Shown one piece after another: positions 47,497 through 61,120 of a DNA stretch of 64,000 nucleotides (the stretch's first letter is position 1; every line of letters begins with the position of its first letter). Origin of the DNA: Misgurnus anguillicaudatus (Eukaryota > Chordata > Actinopteri > Cypriniformes > Cobitidae); the NCBI RefSeq assembly GCF_027580225.2, contig NC_073355.2, forward strand, positions 20,829,501 through 20,893,500. Direction: 5' to 3'. The translations under genes were made by a program, and so were the position numbers. A model generated the notes under the pieces. That model was not told the origin of the DNA and searched no databases. It saw nothing but the letters and a program-made list of their open reading frames with translations.

Positions 47497-50345
47497 AACT
47501 GTTACCTGTGTTCCCTGATATAGGGAACGAGAGGCTGCGTCATGAAATGACACTTTTGGGAAGAACGCCACTATATAGGCAGCGAGTTGACGTATACCGG
47601 AGGGTATGAAAGGGCGGCGCAAACAGCGCATTTTAGTTTCTGGAAAATAAAGTTAGCGCAACAGGCCCAAGGATTTATGGCAATGAGACACAGCGTCTTG
47701 TTCACTATCTCAGGGTACAGATGTTACAGTTGTAACAAGACATTCCCTTGGAGGCAATTCATTGCTGCATTATGAAATGGCAATTTGGGGAATGAAGGCC
47801 TGGATTACCCTGCAGCATCACACACATATTGCATGGAGGCCCCAGATAGAAGGGCCTGAGAAATGCTATACTCCTAGTAGAACGTGTCCTGACTAGCAAA
47901 GGTAAAGGCAATCTGTGTACCACATAAGATGGAAAAATAGCTTTCACAATAAATGTACTGATGGTCTGCTTGAAGTCAGGTTGAACCTCGGGTACTGGCA
48001 TCAAAACAAGCCAAAAGTTGATCAGATCTTTTCTACAGAGAAGACCTTCTCACATACCCTTCTAATGGCCTAACAGAGCATAACAAGAATAATCTTGTTG
48101 ATCGCCAACTTGTGAAGAGGAGGATGAAAGGGCTGAAGATTTAAGGTCCTGGCCACGTGACTAGGAACCTTAGATATATAACCTAATCTGGGGTAAAGAA
48201 TGGCTTAAATTCTGCCTGAAACGAACTGCAGACATGAAAGAGAAGCAGAAAATGCATAAAGGTCACATACCCTCCTCGGAGAGGTGATGGCCAAAAGAAA
48301 TGTTAATTGAGTGACAGAAGTTTGTCTGTACAAAACTCAATAGGTTCAAAGGGTGCCATGATCCCTTCTAAAAATACAGTAAAGTCCCATATCGGAACTC
48401 TCACAGAAGGAGGTGCCATCCTCCATGTACCACGCAGGAAACAAATTACAAATGGGTGACTCCATAAAGGCCCCTCAGTAAGAGCGTACAAAAAGCAGAT
48501 AAGGCTGCAGTATATACTCTTAATGTAAAGGGTGCAAGACCTGAGGAAAACCGATCTTGCAGAAATTGACAAAGAGTGACAAAGAGACCACAGTTTCTGC
48601 CATGTAGACAGGAAATGGCACTGCGCATAACCCTGAACATAGAGAATTTCCCCTGGGGGAGAACCCTTTGAGCCACTTTTGAGGAGGTCTCATGTGCAGT
48701 AGGCCAAAAAGAACGTTGGATGCTGCTGCTATCTGACCTAATATTTCAAAAAAATACTCCCAGTGTGAACACAACTGAATATGATCCTCAACACTGTTGT
48801 CAAGAATGACTCTGTGCAAGTGGGAGATTGATGTGCCTGCATTGTCACTGAATCCCAAACCACCCCGAGAAACAAAGGTATTTGTTTAGGGCGTTAAATT
48901 GCTCTTTTTATCTTTAAGCAGTAGCCGTTTCATATGGCCTGGGAGTATATCTCAATGCCAAACTGTCATTTTGTGAGACTGTATACTAACATATACAGTC
49001 ATCTGAAGTCTCAATTGAGCAAGGACTGAATCCATACATGTTTTGAACGTGAGAAGACACAGTTTCTTACATGTAGACAGGGAACAAATGCATTTGCGTG
49101 TAACCCTGAACATACAGAACAGGTTTCCCCTCATGGAGAACCCTTTAGAGTCACCACTGAGGAGGTCTCCTGTGCAGTAGACCAAAAAGTATCACGTTGG
49201 ATGTTGCTATTTCTAAAAATACTTCAGTATGAACTCACCCTAATATGATCCTGGACACTGCTGTCAGAATTGAACAGATGTGCCTGCATCATCACTGAAC
49301 CCCAAACTTCCTAGAGAAACAATGTTCTTTGTTGGGGGGTTTGATTGCTCTTTTGTGGCTTTAAGCAATAACCCCAGATGTTTCAAATGGCCAGGAATGG
49401 CATTTCAATGCTGAACAGCAATTTGGTGAGACTGAGCTAGCGCTATCCAGTTGTCTAAGCGGATCCCCTGAAGTCTCAGAGGAGCAAGGCTAAATCCATA
49501 CATTTTGTGAATGTGCAAGGGGAAGGAGCTAGACCGACCAGAGGCACCAACTATTGGTATGCTTTGCCCCCAAAAATAAGCTTTTTGAAAGCTGTCTGTT
49601 TATCAGTATCTTGGAATCTATCCACGACAAAGCAGACAGCATTGCCAATAAACCAATGGATGATAAAGGAGCATCGAAAAGTGTATGTCTTTCTCTATAA
49701 TGCCTGACAGATTTAATTATACATGTCTCTTGCTACCATAGCAAACATAGAACAGCTAATGGCTTGTGCCGTTTTGTTGGTAGCACGGAGTAAACCCCAC
49801 TTTTAACTCTAGGTTAAGGATCATTTCATCCCTGAAATTTACCATGAAACCTTGCTAGCCCTGCTTTTGTGGGGTTAATGACACCTGAGCTAGGGATTAG
49901 TAATCCAGGGTTAGAATGTTATGACCCCAATTAAACACAGCTGAAGCAGCACATCAAGGTGTTCAGAATTGCTTAAAAATTACAGAAAGGTGTGTAGGAG
50001 CAGGGTTTCAGATACCTGACCTAGGATTTAGGAATGCATAGTGTGATACGTCAGATTATGAATACCTAGGGTCATCTCTTAAACCCTGATTAAGTACAGT
50101 GAGGCCAAAAAGAATCACGTTAGACGCTGCTATTTCTAAACTGATCTTGTTTAATAAGTTTGCATCAACCGGCTCGCCCTCTTTTATTCTCCCCAGCAGG
50201 TCAGCCTGGTATGCCTGAAGAATATAATAAACAGGGCACAACAGCCCGACTTGCCGCCATATATTCTTTGCCCACTAAACTTGATGTAACTCGACATGGT
50301 TTTGAGGGAAATTTCGGGCTTTTTAGAAAGACGCCATTTCAGGAG
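47497..50345 (-). mobile_element. DIRS-type retroelement relic
   Basis: On the minus strand the order is a gag-like fragment (50056-50241, LQAYQADLLGRIKEGEPVD), then a partly duplicated middle (48520-49185), then a tyrosine recombinase relic (48700-48100) and a terminal repeat with 'gttacagttgtaac'. Reverse transcriptase and RNase H are missing. Boundaries are approximate. Confidence 0.7.
48100..48700 (-). pseudogene. DIRS tyrosine recombinase relic
   Basis: Frames give FLQDRFSSGLAPFTLRVYTA, FVICFLRGTWRMAPPSVR, WDFTVFLEGIMAPFEPIEF and, after 48300, FLLAITSPRRVCDLYAFS, which holds the first catalytic arginine region. LGYISKVPSHVART follows. A stop and frameshifts interrupt it. This is the integration enzyme of DIRS elements, which lack an integrase. 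Confidence 0.8.
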
Positions 50346-50684
50346 CTAGATAGTTTGTGAGTGTCAACACGCGGCGTTGTCCCATAACCATTTTCTTTAT
50401 ATCACTGAATGTTAGAGAAGCTACTGTAGGTGTTGTGTTTGTGCGAATATGGGCAGAAAATGGTCTTTTACATGATTTAGCCATCTTCATGATAAAAATC
50501 TGAGAGAAAGAGAAACCCTTGGCTGCACCCCGTTTCTTTGTGTGAATTGTGTATCTTCGTGCAGACTAACAACATCTAACTCCTCAGAACTAGAACACTA
50601 CAATAAGCCTGTCGGGGTGGAAGAAACCTCTGTGCGGGCTTCCCGACCTCTCCCGGCAGACTAAGGTATCGTGCACGCCAGTGT

Positions 50685-51769
50685 AGGGCCCTATAATTTC
50701 CGCGATCACGGAATCGCGGACGGAATCGCGGAATTGGCTAATTAACACGGAATCTAGTATTAATGCGGAATTTTGCGGAATTTTACATATTTTGAATAAA
50801 AGTATGTTTTTGTGTGGGAGACGAACGTATGTCTGGGGGAAATGCAGACCGGGGGAAGTAAATCTGGGCGACACCCCCCTCCCGTCGTTTCAGACCCCCT
50901 CCAAAACACTGAAATCATGGTGAAGCGGCTCTCCAAGACTCTGCTTTCGTCAGCGAAAAAATTAAGAAATTCAACGCTAAGCACTTAGTTCCGAGCAGGT
51001 CTCACATGACTTTTATGTGACCGGAGAACTGTTATTTTGGAAGTTTAGTCAACACGGTGAGCGCAAAGATACATGCACTCTCTCATCCATGTCTGTGATC
51101 ATCACTGTACCTCTCACTTGCCCGCGCTCACGCATCTGTCCGACGTGTGAACACAAATCCTCATGTATTTGTTCAGTTTTATGCATTTCAAGCGAGCTGA
51201 GGTGAACTAACTATCCCTCGCATTTAAAATATAATCATCTGCATCGTGGCGCCGCTCTCTGTCTCTCTTTCGCTCGCACGTGCAATGAGCTGTGTGCTCA
51301 TGCTGTCCTAAGTCAGATCGCTATCCTGTGTATGTTTGTAAAGTTATATGCCTTTCAAGCGATTGTGTATAAAATATGGATCGCGATCCGCTGGATTGAT
51401 GTGTTTAAGGCACTTCTGAAGGCACCACTGCTTTGACACCTTGTTGTAGCCTCCAGCAACAACACTAAAAAACAATGCATTGAATTGAGTTGTGTGTGCG
51501 CGCGTGTGTATGTGCGTGTGTAAATGCATCTTTTATAGTCATTAAGTAATTCTGTTATCCAGTTTTTCCCCCAAATCATTTACATTTTAATCATTAACAT
51601 TAAAGGCACACTCTTTTTATGACTAAAATAAAAGTAAAGGGTAAAAAACATAATTTCCAAAAATTAAAACGGATAAAACGGAATTTGCAAAAATTAAAAC
51701 GGAGAAAACGGAATTTGGGAAAAAATAAAACGGAATTTGGGAAAAATAAAACTGATTTTATAGGGCCCT
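50685..51769. mobile_element. hAT-like element, AGGGCCCTATAA ends
   Basis: AGGGCCCTATAA and TTATAGGGCCCT are inverted. The flanks GCCAGTGT and ACCAGTGT form an 8-bp duplication with one mismatch. The left part repeats 'cgcggaat' and the right part (51655-51755) holds several 'aaaacggaattt' units. Confidence 0.8.
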
Positions 51770-52189
51770 ACCAGTGTCCGGCGTATGTTTTCAAATGTTA
51801 CCAATGGAAGTGCTGTGCTTTTCAAAAATGCACAAAAAACACTCCACACATAACTCACAAGTGTCCTCCGTTGAAGCAAGGACAGGGGAACACACACGTC
51901 CTGAACTGCTCACTAGCCATTTAAACTATTTCTGATACTAGTTCTGACTAAGACACACAGAAGTCTACAGACAATTTCAACACAGAATGCTCTCTGAATG
52001 ACAGAAAGCTAAAATGCGCTGATTGACTCCTTAAAATGTCACCTCTGAAGCAGAATACATTTTCTTCATTATTTGTTCTGATGCAGAGATGAGCATTGAG
52101 GTTCATAAACAGTCACAAGAGTTATATATATTTTTTCCAATTCTAAACTTGACATTTGCTTGTTTAGGGTTGACTCATAAACCCTCAGA
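51770..52189. other. No recognised content
   Basis: No gene or element ends seen. Confidence 0.4.
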
Positions 52190-52580
52190 TGACTCAAAAG
52201 ATAAACAGATATGCTCTGCACATGTAAAAATACTTGAGCGAGTGTGAAATGTTTCTTATTCAGGAATCTTCTGTCATTTCCCATTTCTTAACATGCTCTA
52301 TATACTTTCTGGATCTTTAATACCCTGTTTATAAAACTTATAGTTTGCACACAGTTTATATAAGAAATAAATTGTATTAGAATTAAAATATATTTTGTGA
52401 ACTTAAGACAGTTAAACTAGAGTAAAGGATGAATTTTTGTGTGTACAGAAAGTAGTGAGTAGGCCTACTGCAGTACTTTTGGGTGACATGAGGTTTGAAG
52501 GCAGATTGTGCAAACCATCTGAGATATTTCTGTGATAGTGTCGTTATGTAGATAAAGATCCACATCTTCAGCCATTATTT
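52190..52580 (-). other. 5' flank relic of another receptor unit
   Basis: It aligns with 32690-33080: 'gagcgagtgtgaaatg', 'atactttctggatctttaat', 'aagacagttaaactagag', 'gacatgaggtttgaaggcag', 'catctgagatatttctg'. The signal exon itself is mostly deleted ('ataaacagat' remains). It marks a further lost unit. Confidence 0.65.
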
Positions 52581-52830
52581 ACGTAGACACATTGTACGAG
52601 CATATAGCATTCAGGAGATTTGCATGATTCGATTGCTTGTTTAGGAACGATGCAAAACGCTCATTGCTGTAAGGAAAAGCGGCAAACACAGCATACCAAG
52701 AAAGCAACTTATCACAAATGTGTTAACACAGAGAGCTGTTGAGAACAAAAGTATTCGAGCAAGGCGATGGCAATCTAATGCTGTGTTGTGCAAGTAATGC
52801 TTGCATGCTAAATTGTGTGTCTCTACAATG

Positions 52831-53433
52831 TAGTGATGGTCATTTTCAAAGCACTGATTCATGAGGCTTCGAAACATTTACGAATCTTTTGTTTCGAATC
52901 AGTGGTTCGGAGCTTGTTTCAAACTGGCCCAAGGCACGTGATTTTAGCAAACGAGGCTTCATTACGTCATAACTGTTTCAAAACAATTTGAAAATCCGAT
53001 GGTTCACCACTAGGAGGAGTAGATCACATGACCACTGTCTTATATGTTTAGGTGAACTCGAGTCAGTTTTATTATGAAAGTTCATAAAACATTTATCCTT
53101 CTGACTAATAGCACTGCAATTTTGTCTACTTTTTGTTTATAGACAGATTTAATGACAAAAATGTGCATAATTTAAAGGGTAGTTAGTTTGATTTGTTTGC
53201 CCTAAATAAAACTAAAAACACATAATAGACTTTTAACTGTCTTAATTAAGTAAAATATTTTTTTTAACATATTTTAATACAAATCTTGCTATTATTTTGT
53301 TAAAAAAGTTTAAAATGTTTGGACATATATGCTTTTACACTATTTTGACCAGCAGGGGTCGCCAGCGTGTGTGGTGTTTCGAACTGCTTCGAAAAACTGA
53401 ATCAATTTTCGAGCTTCATTTCTCCCATCACTA
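52831..53433. mobile_element. hAT element, TSD CTACAATG
   Basis: TAGTGATGG at the left and CCATCACTA at the right are inverted, with CTACAATG duplicated exactly (52823-52830, 53434-53441). Subterminal 'ggcttcgaaac' and 'gtttcgaactgcttcg' mirror. Non-coding, 603 bp. Confidence 0.9.
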
Positions 53434-54155
53434 CTACAATGTATCTCTATGAAGGTTTCATTTAGAAGTTTGATTCCAGCCAAGATATATGTTTTATGCA
53501 AAATAGCTTTTACCTTTACCTTTATTTTTATCCAAAACAAGTGTTTACTTATGTTTGTCCAAAAAAACTTTAAACTGTCAACTAAGTTACCCACTAAGAA
53601 AACCCCATTCAGAAAATAATGGTATGTCCCAGCCTTACATTATTTGCATGGTGTGATGTCATTTTGTGACACAAGCATGTAGGTGAAAGACAAGAAAGTG
53701 CACATTTTCCACACATTGGTTAAAAAAAATAAAACTGTTTTCAAAGAGGGACTGTCTACATGTGTCATACAAGAATCAATTGACTGTCAACATATATTTG
53801 ACTAAAACGCATGATACAATTATGAAATATACTTCTAAACATACCATGTACACAGCAGCTAGGCTTTTATGATGAGCACAGGACCAAAATGTTACAAATA
53901 AGTCAACTAAGTTACTGTGAATGGTTTTTAATTGAGCAAAGTCAGCAGTCGCGTGTGACTCCTAAAGAGGAAGAAGCTATAAAAAGATCTTCATGTTCCT
54001 CTTCACACATACTAAAGCTTCACTCTCTAATCTCAAATGTCCCTGAATTTCTGTCATTCTTGTTTTCTTATTTCATTAGGAGATCAAACAGTCAAATTTC
54101 CTTTGTTTGTCTCAGGTTTACTCTCACAATCCATAATAAGCCATATATAAAATGT
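53434..54155. other. No recognised content
   Basis: AT-rich with no supported frame or element. Confidence 0.4.
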
Positions 54156-54159
54156 CTTA

Positions 54160-54330
54160 CCATGCTTCCCTTACAAAAATCAACCATGGTTTTACTACTG
54201 TTAAAAACATGGTTACTGTGGTAAAACCATGGTGTTGCTAATTGTAATCAATACACCAAAAAAAAAAAAACCAAAAAACATGGTTACTACACTTTTACCA
54301 TAGAAAAACGTGTTTAATTTTCATAAGGGT
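54160..54330. repeat. ACCATGGTTTTACTAC inverted repeat
   Basis: 'aaccatggttttactac' and 'gtggtaaaaccatggt' mirror each other, and further 'catggttactac' blocks follow. This is a short palindromic repeat interrupted by a poly-A run. Confidence 0.6.
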
Positions 54331-54344
54331 TATTGTTATGATCA

Positions 54345-55510
54345 CCACAGTGGCTCCTTCTACTGGCCACCAGAGTCTTCACAACACATCACCCTCAGGA
54401 GGACTCCATCACCCAGAACCCCTTGCACCACACTTATTACTGTCACACACCACCATCCAAAGTCACGCCTCTTCCAAAACACATGAACACGCACAGATCA
54501 GACGGTCACATCTCATGTCTCATTCAGCAGTGAGAAAACTTTGCAGTACAAAGTCGAATAACACTGCCAAAATAACCAAACAACTGGTTTACATCAGAAT
54601 TAGTTTAAGCACACGTTCGGTTGTGTAGAAGTAGTGACTACGCTAATCCGTAAACGAACACAAATTTCATAAGCAACACAATGTTTCATCAAAGTAGAAT
54701 ATCTGAATCCATCTCAATACAAACATATCGCGTACCTACCTTACCAAAATAAACTGTGCAACGACTCTTTCAGACCCTTTGCGTCCTGCAGCTGTTTGCA
54801 TCTCGTGGTAAAGCAGTAAAGTTACCGATGTTCATTTGGGTTTTTGCTCTTGCTGATCCAGGCAGTTTTTGCTGTTGTTGTTATAAAAGATGCCTTTAGT
54901 TTTGTGCCTCCTGTGTAGGTTGTCAATTTAGCAGAAAAGTTTGCTGTTCTCACTGTTTACAGGCAGGAGGTGAGGCATCACGCGCCGATGACGTATGGTG
55001 TCTGCGTGGACTCGCTGCGCGGTGGGCATTCAAATTATGCTTACGTATGAGGGACAAAAATGGAAACGTCCGTTCGGACCGAAATCTATGATTTGTTGAA
55101 CATTTTTTGGTCCTACTCCTTTCACAGATGACATAAATTTCTACAAATACATTTAAACAACTTAACACAGTGATTGCTATCAGGATGTAAGGAGACTTTT
55201 AATCAGCATAACAAAAAATGTTTCAGGATCAAATCTGTTACCCTACCTTTAAATCTGACTCTCACTCTCTCACTTTGCTAGTCTTGTTTAGTTGTAACAC
55301 TGCATTTCTGAGCTGGTATCTGTATCCCCTGTTTTCTGTTTTTTCCTTGGATTATTCTGTACTTGTTTTGCCCTTGTCTGCCTATTGCCTATGTTTGGGT
55401 TGCTCTCCTGGGTGTGACCTTTTGCCTGTTCTATTGGATTTATGATTGTGGATTACCCTTTGAATAAAACCTTTGCATTTGGATCCTTAACCCTTCGTGT
55501 CTCAGAGCAG
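54345..55510 (+). repeat. Possible LTR fragment
   Basis: It begins TGTTATGATCACCACAG, and its right part has a T-rich stretch then 'ttgaataaaacctttgcatt', resembling an LTR poly-A region. The middle (54640-55200) is unrelated and includes a CpG-rich patch. Ends and target duplication could not be defined. Confidence 0.3.
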
Positions 55511-55691
55511 TCGCCTAACCTCGTTAAGTCTGTCATGAAGAAAAGACAATCACTCATGACTGACTAACTTCCTTAACTTCTTAATAAAGATGAATCCATA
55601 TTTATGTTGAGCTCTGCTATTTGAAGTAAGTTTAAGGTTTATCATGGAGTTTAGATTTCCTGAAAAACTTTTAGTGAATTGCTGCAGTTAA

Positions 55692-55976
55692 CGTATGGAT
55701 AGTTCACCCAAAATGAAAATTCTTTCATTTTTTTCACTCTTATGTTGTTCTAAACCTGTATGAATTTATTTTTCTGATGAACACACATATTTATCACAAT
55801 ATTTCCAAAATATTTTTTCCTGATGTGAAAGTCAGTGGTTACAATCAACTGTGTTTTATTTATCAAAATATCTTCTTTTGTGTTCGTCAAAATAAAATAA
55901 AAAACTTATACCGGCTTAGAACAACATAAGGGTGAGTAAATTATGACACACTTTCTTTTTTGGGTGAACTATCCCC
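55692..55976. mobile_element. TTAA MITE, GGATAGTTCACCC ends
   Basis: GGATAGTTCACCCAAAATGA and the right end GGGTGAACTATCCCC are inverted, with TTAA on both sides (55688-55691, 55977-55980). A common fish repeat type. Confidence 0.85.
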
Positions 55977-55980
55977 TTAA

Positions 55981-57340
55981 CAGACAACAAATCAGATGTA
56001 AGAAATACAGTAGAAAGATTTAAAATATGTTTACGTAATGCAAGCAGTTATAGAAATATTTGTCTAATGTGGGGTAATGTGAAGTAGGCTGATTATCGCC
56101 TAATCAGCGACCATTAAATTCATTTATGCTTTTATGATACATGGTTACACATCGTTGTCTTTCATGGACTATGGACCCCTTAAAGTAGCCTTGGCCACCC
56201 CTTTAAACGTGCAGAAGCATTGTGAATCTGGCTGGCAGTTCTGTGACATCACTGAACATTAAATCATATTCTCAGGGCACAGAAATAAGTATCCAATATA
56301 TGGTGCCATTATAGCATGGTTATATGCTTATGGTTAATAATTTTGCACAGTAGTAATTTGACAATAAATGTGGCACACACAGATTTTCTTTGCAGTATAC
56401 CACATTATATATTTCCTAATATGTGATTTCATAGACAAGAGTATTTAACTAAAATAAACTTCTCATATGGCAATAAATATCCTCACAACATTATTATTTC
56501 TCAAAACATTATGACAAAAATGTATTTAATTAATAAATAGACAAGGAGGCAGGATTGACATGTAAATTGTATTATTATTATCGGAAAAACAGCAATATTA
56601 CTGAAATATAAACTGAAACAAACAAGGTAAATGCATTAACAAGTCTAAGCAATAAAAGTGGAAAAACATTATTATATCTTAAAACTTTGTAAGACAAAAA
56701 TATATTTAAAGGAAATGTATTCTTACAGTTATTCAAAGATGCACAAATTATTATATATATTATTTCCTGTTTAGCACGTTCATCTCTGGCCTTGCTCTGT
56801 TATTATGTATAGCTGCTTGACAGATGTGCATCCTCGTCTTTCAAACAGGTATCATTATAATCTTTATAACAAGAGTAAACTTTATAGTTACTTCCACTTT
56901 GTTTGTCTGATATGAATAACACACAATTATTTGAAAATAATATTTATTTATTTATTTATTATTTGAATACATCAGTGTGTATTTTACAAACTAAATGTAG
57001 GCTATTGTTTTACCAGTGCTTATGTATATTTAAATGTCTGAAATCTAAAATAAAAATGTTGAGGTTGAAAACACTGCATGTGTTGATATATGACAGCGCA
57101 TGAGCTCGTCCGTCTGGCTAAGCGCCAACCAACGCGAAAGACTTTTGAATCTGGCAGTAATGTCACGTCACTGAACATTCTAAATCCCATATGGGGATAA
57201 GGTTAAATTATTAACTCAAAAGGTTGAACATTTTCTAGCCATAAATACAAAAATGAAACAGAGGGGGCTCAAATTAGATCTAAGGGGGCAATGCACCCTT
57301 TTGCCCCCTCGTGGGGCTGTGCCCCGCTCTCCCCTACTGT
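55981..57340. other. No gene; AT-rich
   Basis: 'ctggctggcagttctgtgacatcactgaac' (56227) recurs in similar form at 57150, so a decayed repeat may span this. Near 57290 'cccttttgccccctcgtggg' looks like an element end. No coding frame. Confidence 0.4.
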
Positions 57341-57509
57341 TTGCAATTTTGCGAATAGTTGACCTATACTGTAAATTACTATAGCAGATAATTGGTATTA
57401 AATTAAAATAGAAAAATAAAATAGCTGCAGGTTAAGTTAAAGGAAAATGACTACTAGGGTCCAGCTGCTTTGTTGCTTATAGTTTTTACAAACGTGCGTG
57501 TTTTAGCTT
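57341..57509. other. 3' flank of unit C
   Basis: It aligns closely with 26325-26470 downstream of unit A ('ctgcaggttaagttaaagga', 'ggtccagctgctttgttgct'), showing that the A/C duplication extends past the stop codon and was later split by the hAT element. Confidence 0.85.
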
Positions 57510-58889
57510 CAGTGGTATAGTCTACGTGATACGCAGGTATACGCCGTATACCCACTAGAAATTGTCAAGGATTTCCGTATACCCACTAAAAATAGCTTGA
57601 CGATGCGTAACAGCATGGTTTTCTGACATTTCAAACTTTTAGTCATAATTCAGATGGAAAAGGACTGACCAGTAGCATGCTACACTTGCTATTTTAGCGG
57701 GTTGAACTGCATATATATATATATATTAGGCTATCTATTTGGTGTGTTTGAATTCCTGCCAAACTGCGCGATCCGATTCGCGTATGAAATCAAATTACCA
57801 TAGCGGCGCGAAAGTGACTGGGGAGCAGACTGGTGTGGCACCAGAAGAACCCACAGTCGAGTGACAGCAAAGTACCGCGAGAGCGATTGCATTTATCACA
57901 TGGAGAAATCAGTTTTGAATCGCTCTCGCGGTACTTTGACATCACCAAAGGGTCTGCTTAGCGCCAAATGAAGTCGAACCTGCAGTGTAGCTGCTCACGC
58001 GACACTGTAAACAAACAATCAATCCATGTGAAGTGAACGAGCTGCTGCAATATAAAATCCGGAGAGTTAACAACGCACATGTGAGTAAACAACATTTAAA
58101 ACATCGGTCCAGTTTATTACTTTATCTGGAGGTAAGGCTCCAAATGCAATAAAATAAGCCCGTAATTATATCCTGATTGTTTTAGCTTTCAGCATGTTTG
58201 CTTGTGCTTCATAGTGTTAAAATTTCCTTCTCTGTGTTAATTTATATATCTACGTTCAAGATGTATATGATCTTAAACTTTTGTGAGGAAAATCATGTCT
58301 GCGTTGATGTTCAGTTCAGACTTGCAAATTAAAGATAATTTTTTTCACTTTGGTTTGGGTGTCTAATATTAGGCTACACGATGGTCTTGTAATAATAATT
58401 AAGTAAAAGCCTATTTTCATTTTTAGACACTGCTTGTATTATATGCATAAAATAAGCTTTTATTTCAATGACTATGCAAATTAGAGTTAATTCATGGTCA
58501 TCTTAAATGTGTATTAATTAAAAACATTTACACCATTAAATTACACATGGTAATGTTATCAATAGTTGTCAGATAATAGCTATTGAAAGAGTGGATATTT
58601 TTTTCTCCTTCAATGCATGTGTTAGCCACGGATTGAAGATTGGAAACAGTTTATTTAATTTTAATTAACAGTTGAGTAACTTTTAGCCCTGAGTTAGATG
58701 TTGATTAACACTAAACCAGTCTAAAAATCCATCCAGTTTCCCCAGCTGTAAACCCATTGACTGTTAAAGTCTTTTTTTTTCTTATAATAAACTGACATGT
58801 TGATAACACATTCAGTTCATGTGTTTATGAGTACACTTTCAGAATGCTCTCGATTACATGAAGATCCATACTGTATGCATCTGTAAGTG

Positions 58890-61120
58890 CAGGGATGGGC
58901 AGTATTTCAAATACATGTATTTAAAATACGTATTTGAAATACAAAATAGTATTTTGTATTTTGTATTTTAAAGCCTTTGAAAAAAATGAAATGTAATTTG
59001 TATTTAAATACATTTAAGATGAGTATTTTGTATTTTTAAAATACTCAAAATACTTTGAGCCAGTCAACCAGTCAGGGTGCTGTTTTCATGCATCAACTAG
59101 TTCAGACCAGACAACAGAGTTCAGGTAAGCAAATATATCTGGTGCAGCTTTTAGTGGGCAATAATTGAAATGTTGGAGTGGGAAATAAAGCAAAGGCTAT
59201 TGAGTTATTGGGTGTGATGTGATTTGTGTTATAACTGTTGCAAAAGGAAATTCAAATTCACACTTGCACGTTGGCAGGCAGTTGCACGCTACAGTTGCAC
59301 TTGCACATTGCACGACTGAGACAGAGTGTTGAACGCTGACAAATTGGCCTACACTTTTGACTTAAAGGAAAACCACAATTTTTTTTTATTTTACTATGTT
59401 CTTACCTCAACTTAGACAAATTAATACATAACTATCTTTTTTCAATGCATGGAGAAGGAGCACATGGTTTGCAGCATTTTGACCTCAGTGCGCAGTAACA
59501 TCTTCACAGGAGTAATGATGTTACTGCGCCAGAGGTTGAAGTGCTGCAAACTAAGTGCTCTTCCGCCATACAATATAGTTCTCATTTTTTATTCACTAAA
59601 AAATCACGTTTTATTTTGTGCCACCATACTTACTTGTGTAACTATGTAACAGTCTTTAAATAGGGAAAACATGGAAGTGTTTGGTGGCTTCTAAATTCAT
59701 CCCTGTTTAGATCCTAAGGAATAAATGGGGCTAGGCTAAATGCTAACACATTCATGACATGCTGTGCAAAGATTAAGTGCACGTATTGAAAAAAGATAGG
59801 CATGTATTCATTCATCAGGTAAGAACATAGTAAAAATATTGAAAAACTGTGTAAACCTAAAAGGCTTTTATGCTTGACGTGCTTTCCATTGTATAATTCT
59901 GTGAAATGACAGAGGGCGACTCGTGAGTAATTGTTCTCAAAACCATCAAAAAGCAGCAATGAGAGGAATCAGTTTGCCGAATAATTTGTCTCGTGGGACG
60001 TTTGTAAATGCATGGATTTCTTAACATATAAACGGATTAGGTTGTGGGTCATTTTGACGACACATGAAAAAGTTTTTATGATGTTTTTATAAAACATCAC
60101 TTTACTTGAAGGGGTGTTTATAAGGCTGACATGAAACATTCACAATCACAACACGACACATGTCACGAACATGAAGGAGATTCCACGGACGCCCATGACA
60201 ACTGTCACTAAGTGTCATTTGTTCAACCATGCCATTTCCACTGCAAAGATGACACTGTTTGAGATGTCTTTGTTATAACTTAACTTGCCATGACAACTTG
60301 ACATTAACCAAGACAACATAACTGACCACTTTTTACCAGTGATACAAATATAATTTGTCATTAAAATGTCATTAAGTGTTAATACTCTGTTAAATAGTTT
60401 TTATAACAGCATCATGAATATTCTTCAGTTCATAATGTTAATTTGACCGAGTATTAATAATATTTGACATAGTATTAACACTTAATGCCATTTAAATCAT
60501 GGTTTAATGTAATGTTAACCCACAAAGTTAGGTAGTTTCTTAAGTTTGATAATTATTGTTTATAATTTATAACAAGTTGTGTTGTATTGGTTTATGTGTC
60601 AAGTTGTCATAACAAAGATATCTCAAACAATGTCATCTTTGCATTAAAAATTACATAATTAAGGAAATGACACTTAATGGCAGTTGTCATAAATGTGCAT
60701 AAAATCTTCTTCATGTTCATGACACGTCATGTTATGATTATGAAGCTGTCATGTCAGTCTTATGCACACCCCTTCAAGTAAAGTGTTACCAAGTTTTTTT
60801 TCTAGTTTTTTATTTTTTACATGGCAGGGGAAAGCAAGAGGTACGTAAATTAAAATGAAAGTTTCTACGCAGTTGCACACATCTAAATGCTTTTTGGCAT
60901 TCAGAAATAGACCCAGATAGATTTCAGCCTAATAGGGATACTTGCACAAAATCACCAATTTCACATGTATTTTGTGTATTTTCAAAATACAAAATACTGT
61001 ATTTGTATTTAAATACATTTTTCCTCACAGTATTTTGTATTTGTATTTAAATACATTTTTCGACACAGTATTTTGTATTTGTATTTGAAATACATTTCCA
61101 TGTATTTATGCCCATCTCTG
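58890..61120. mobile_element. Nested hAT element, TSD TGTAAGTG
   Basis: CAGGGATGGGC at the left and GCCCATCTCTG at the right are inverted; TGTAAGTG is duplicated exactly (58882-58889, 61121-61128). Copy 1 of the host hAT shows the empty site. Both ends carry many 'aaatacatttt/gtatttgtattt' repeats. No transposase recognised. Confidence 0.92.
60098..60790. mobile_element. Palindromic MITE, third nesting level
   Basis: CACTTTACTTGAAGGGGTGT and the right end CACCCCTTCAAGTAAAGTG are inverted. The interior is largely mirror-symmetric ('tgacaactgtcactaagtgt' against 'acacttaatggcagttgtca'). The exact target duplication is unclear because the left end is eroded. Confidence 0.75.

Noticed and set aside
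48446..48858. Separate small genes on the minus strand
   Set aside because: The frames together make one frameshifted DIRS recombinase relic.
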